Source: Hyphomicrobiales bacterium (GTDB taxonomy: Bacteria; Pseudomonadota; Alphaproteobacteria; Rhizobiales; Rhizobiaceae). From it: 64,000 bases of DNA. A program made the translations under genes and the position numbers. The notes under the pieces are model-generated. The model saw only the letters and a program-made list of their open reading frames with translations. It searched no databases and was not told where the DNA came from. Below, piece after piece: positions 61,796 through 64,000 of the stretch (position 1 is the stretch's first letter; every line of letters begins with the position of its first letter). The DNA lies in the NCBI GenBank assembly GCA_900470805.1, contig UCCA01000002.1, forward strand, positions 1 through 64,000, given 5' to 3'.

Positions 61796-63984
61796 CAGCT
61801 ATTCGCCTTTGCCGATTGCCGTTGCTCCTCGCGTTCCGGCCGCATGCTGCGGAAGAAGTATACCAGCCCTCGGCTGGTCTGGTAGAGTGCCAATCCCACG
61901 AACCAGATCGTTCCGCGGATCAGCCCTGGATTGCGTCGCCGGCCCTCCTGGAACTGCGTCCATTGCGCCGAGTTGGCAAACATCAGGTCGGCGATGAGCC
62001 GATGGTCGAGCGCGCTCTTCGGAACGTATTGGCAGCCGACGGCCAATAAGCCATCGGTCGGCTGAATGTTGCGTATGATCAATGGTAGCGTTTCCACGTC
62101 CGCACCACTGAATGGGCGGAAACGGACTTCGCCTTCGACGCCGACCAGCGATTGCTCGAGGTGCTTGTCGAACACATGCAATCGGGCGCCGTGAACCGAC
62201 ACGTCTTCGATCGAGGCTGTATACCATTTGCCGTTGATGCCGAACTCGGCGCGGCGGTTGACCCGGACGCGACGCGAGGAAGCGCGTTCGCCGCGCTCGG
62301 AAACGACGCCCAGCGCGCAGCCGGCCATGATCAGATTGATCAGGTTCCAACCGCCAACGACAAGCGTGACGTCGGCCTTGTACGGCTCCGTGTAGATCCG
62401 GTAGATGGTGACGATCAGCGCGATGATCTGCACGGCAAAGATCACGAAGAACGGTCGGCTGATCTCCGACAGGCGGCTGACAGCGATGGACTCGTCCTTT
62501 GCGGTGACCTTGAAGGTCGGCTTGCGTGGATTGAGCATGACCGAAATCACCGCCGGCAAAAGGTGAACGGTCTGCACGTATTCATAGAGCTCCGAGATCC
62601 ATGGCCAGCGGAAGGAGCCATAGAGGTAGTTTTGCATGATCAGGTTCACGAGCATGTAGGCCAGCGTATAGGCGAGGAACTCGCCGCCCGACGCCGTGAA
62701 GATCTCGAGGTCGAAGAACAGGTAGAACAACGGTGCGAACAGGAACACTGTGCGCGGGAAAGGGAACAGCCAGAACAGCGTCGACGACATGTAGCAGAAA
62801 CGCTGCGGGATCGTCAGGCCGCGCTTCAGCAGCGGGAAGCGGAAGCGCAGGATCTGCATCATGCCCTGCGCCCAGCGGCTGCGCTGGCCGATGAAGCTGG
62901 CGAACGTCGCCGGTTGCAGTCCTGCGATCAGCGGCTTGTCGACGTAGATGCTGTTCCAGCCGCTGCCGTGCAGGGCAAGCGCCGTCTCGCAGTCTTCCGT
63001 GATGCTAATCCCGCTGAAGCCTTGCTGCGATTCCAGTGCCTTGCGGCTGAGAACCGCTGCCGATCCGCAGAAGAAAGCGGCGTTCCATTTGTCGAGACCG
63101 CGCTGGATGATGCCGTAGAACATCTCGTTCTCGCTGGGCATGTTGTCGAAGGTGCGCAGGTTGCGCTCGAGCGGATCGGGGTTGATAAAGAAGTGTGGTG
63201 TCTGCACCAGGAACAGTTTCGGATCGTCGTCGAAATAACCTACCGTCTCCAAAAGAAAGTCGCGCGCCGGCGCATGGTCGGCATCGAAGACGGCGATGAG
63301 CTCACCCGAGGAATGTGCCATCCCGTTGTTGAGGTTGCCGGCCTTTGCGTGCTCGTTGCGCTCGCGCGTCAGGTAGGTGACGCCGATGTCCTCGCATAAT
63401 TGCTTGAGTTCGTTGTGTCGGGCAACCGCCGCCTGGGCCTCGAGGAGCTTGTTGGAGTTTCGCTTCTGTACCGTACCGCCGTCATCGAGCAGCCAGACGT
63501 GAAGCTTGTCGGCGGGGTAGTCCATGGCCTTGGCGGCGGAAAGCGTGTTTGCGAGAAGATGCGAGTCTTCATTGTAGGTCGGAACGAAAACGTCGACATG
63601 CGGGAACCGGTCCAGCTTGCCGGCCCGAGATGGGCGTGGCGGTAGCGGCGTCGCGACGATGAACAGACTGAGCGCCAGCATCGCGACGCTGTACATTTCG
63701 GCAAGATAGAGCAGCAGGCCAGGAATGAAGTTTTCTGGTTGGTTGATCGGTGGCAACGTGCTGGTGGTGCGCCAGTAGACGTAACGCATGACGATCGACG
63801 TGCCGAAGGCAAGCGCGATCAGGCGCCACGTACCTTCGCCCTTCAATCCCTTGATGATGGCCATGACGGCGACGACGGTGATGCTGGCGATCAGCTGCGT
63901 CTGCAGGTTAACCGGCAGGGTGACCAGCGTGACAACGCAGAGTGCGACCACTGCCCAGATCAAGATGCTGCGGGCCTTATGCAT
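61795..63984 (-). CDS. celA: Cellulose synthase catalytic subunit with PilZ domain (CelA/BcsA)
   Basis: A 729-aa processive GT2 glycosyltransferase. Two N-terminal membrane segments and more at about 55-115 are followed by the catalytic domain with DDG (167-169), DAD (234-236), TED (329-331) and QRSRW (367-371), all intact. A C-terminal membrane bundle follows, then the c-di-GMP-binding PilZ domain, with RRVRVNRR (571-578) and DVSVHG (594-599). It polymerises UDP-glucose into beta-1,4-glucan at the inner membrane and is activated by c-di-GMP. GAAGGAAAG precedes the ATG. The gene is complete; its promoter, and any bcsN-type gene, would lie beyond the right edge. Confidence 0.97.
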   Translation of the reverse strand: MHKARSILIWAVVALCVVTLVTLPVNLQTQLIASITVVAVMAIIKGLKGEGTWRLIALAFGTSIVMRYVYWRTTSTLPPINQPENFIPGLLLYLAEMYSVAMLALSLFIVATPLPPRPSRAGKLDRFPHVDVFVPTYNEDSHLLANTLSAAKAMDYPADKLHVWLLDDGGTVQKRNSNKLLEAQAAVARHNELKQLCEDIGVTYLTRERNEHAKAGNLNNGMAHSSGELIAVFDADHAPARDFLLETVGYFDDDPKLFLVQTPHFFINPDPLERNLRTFDNMPSENEMFYGIIQRGLDKWNAAFFCGSAAVLSRKALESQQGFSGISITEDCETALALHGSGWNSIYVDKPLIAGLQPATFASFIGQRSRWAQGMMQILRFRFPLLKRGLTIPQRFCYMSSTLFWLFPFPRTVFLFAPLFYLFFDLEIFTASGGEFLAYTLAYMLVNLIMQNYLYGSFRWPWISELYEYVQTVHLLPAVISVMLNPRKPTFKVTAKDESIAVSRLSEISRPFFVIFAVQIIALIVTIYRIYTEPYKADVTLVVGGWNLINLIMAGCALGVVSERGERASSRRVRVNRRAEFGINGKWYTASIEDVSVHGARLHVFDKHLEQSLVGVEGEVRFRPFSGADVETLPLIIRNIQPTDGLLAVGCQYVPKSALDHRLIADLMFANSAQWTQFQEGRRRNPGLIRGTIWFVGLALYQTSRGLVYFFRSMRPEREEQRQSAKANS

Positions 63985-64000
63985 CGGCTTTCCTTCGAAG

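Overview
The window looks like a chromosomal or large-replicon segment of a Rhizobiaceae member (Rhizobium/Agrobacterium/Ensifer type). Pointers are the high GC content, the cellulose-synthesis operon of the agrobacterial celABC type, an alpha-galactoside locus laid out like the agp/mel region of Sinorhizobium meliloti, and the abundance of ABC importers and LysR/AraC/ArsR regulators. I see no rRNA, tRNA, CRISPR array, insertion sequence or phage gene.

Layout. (1) 0-7 kb: an ArsR regulator with an operator inside its own promoter, a lone luciferase-like monooxygenase, a MarR regulator divergent from a FUSC-family membrane protein over a large inverted repeat, a Cys-cluster protein and a histidine phosphatase. 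(2) 6.2-16.3 kb: an alpha-galactoside-type locus. An AraC regulator diverges from an operon of one GH4 glycosidase, an AgpA-like oligosaccharide binding protein, two permeases, a fused double ATPase and a second GH4 enzyme (MelA), closed by a strong terminator. (3) 16.9-24.1 kb: an arabinoside locus. An ArsR-type regulator with a large extra domain, a GH51 arabinofuranosidase and a CUT1 sugar importer share a GATATA-type motif at their promoters. (4) 24-31.3 kb: a short HemS/ChuX-domain protein, a LysR divergent from a ring-cleavage-type VOC dioxygenase and a YcaC-like hydrolase, an orphan LuxR regulator, another LysR and small proteins.

(5) 31.3-51.1 kb: about 20 kb of genes all on the minus strand. 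It holds a cytoplasmic gamma-glutamyltransferase, three D-2-hydroxyacid dehydrogenases, an FMN reductase, an SfnB/DszC-type acyl-CoA dehydrogenase, two flavin monooxygenases, a complete peptide-type ABC importer, a biotin-sulfoxide-reductase-type molybdoenzyme, an FAD-linked D-2-hydroxyacid dehydrogenase and a DsbA-fold isomerase, with a TetR gene next to it. Its content suggests scavenging of an organosulfur or gamma-glutamyl compound. It is the best candidate here for an undescribed pathway; the substrate cannot be read from sequence. (6) 52.6-55.8 kb: an E. coli-type Prc protease and a dienelactone-hydrolase-family protein. (7) 55.9-64 kb: the cellulose operon celA-celB-celC plus a TPR gene, translationally coupled and read leftwards from the right edge. 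CelA carries a PilZ c-di-GMP-binding domain.

Regions 2 and 3 together suggest growth on plant cell-wall oligosaccharides (alpha-galactosides, possibly uronides, and arabinosides), and region 7 plant-surface attachment or biofilm, consistent with a rhizosphere organism.
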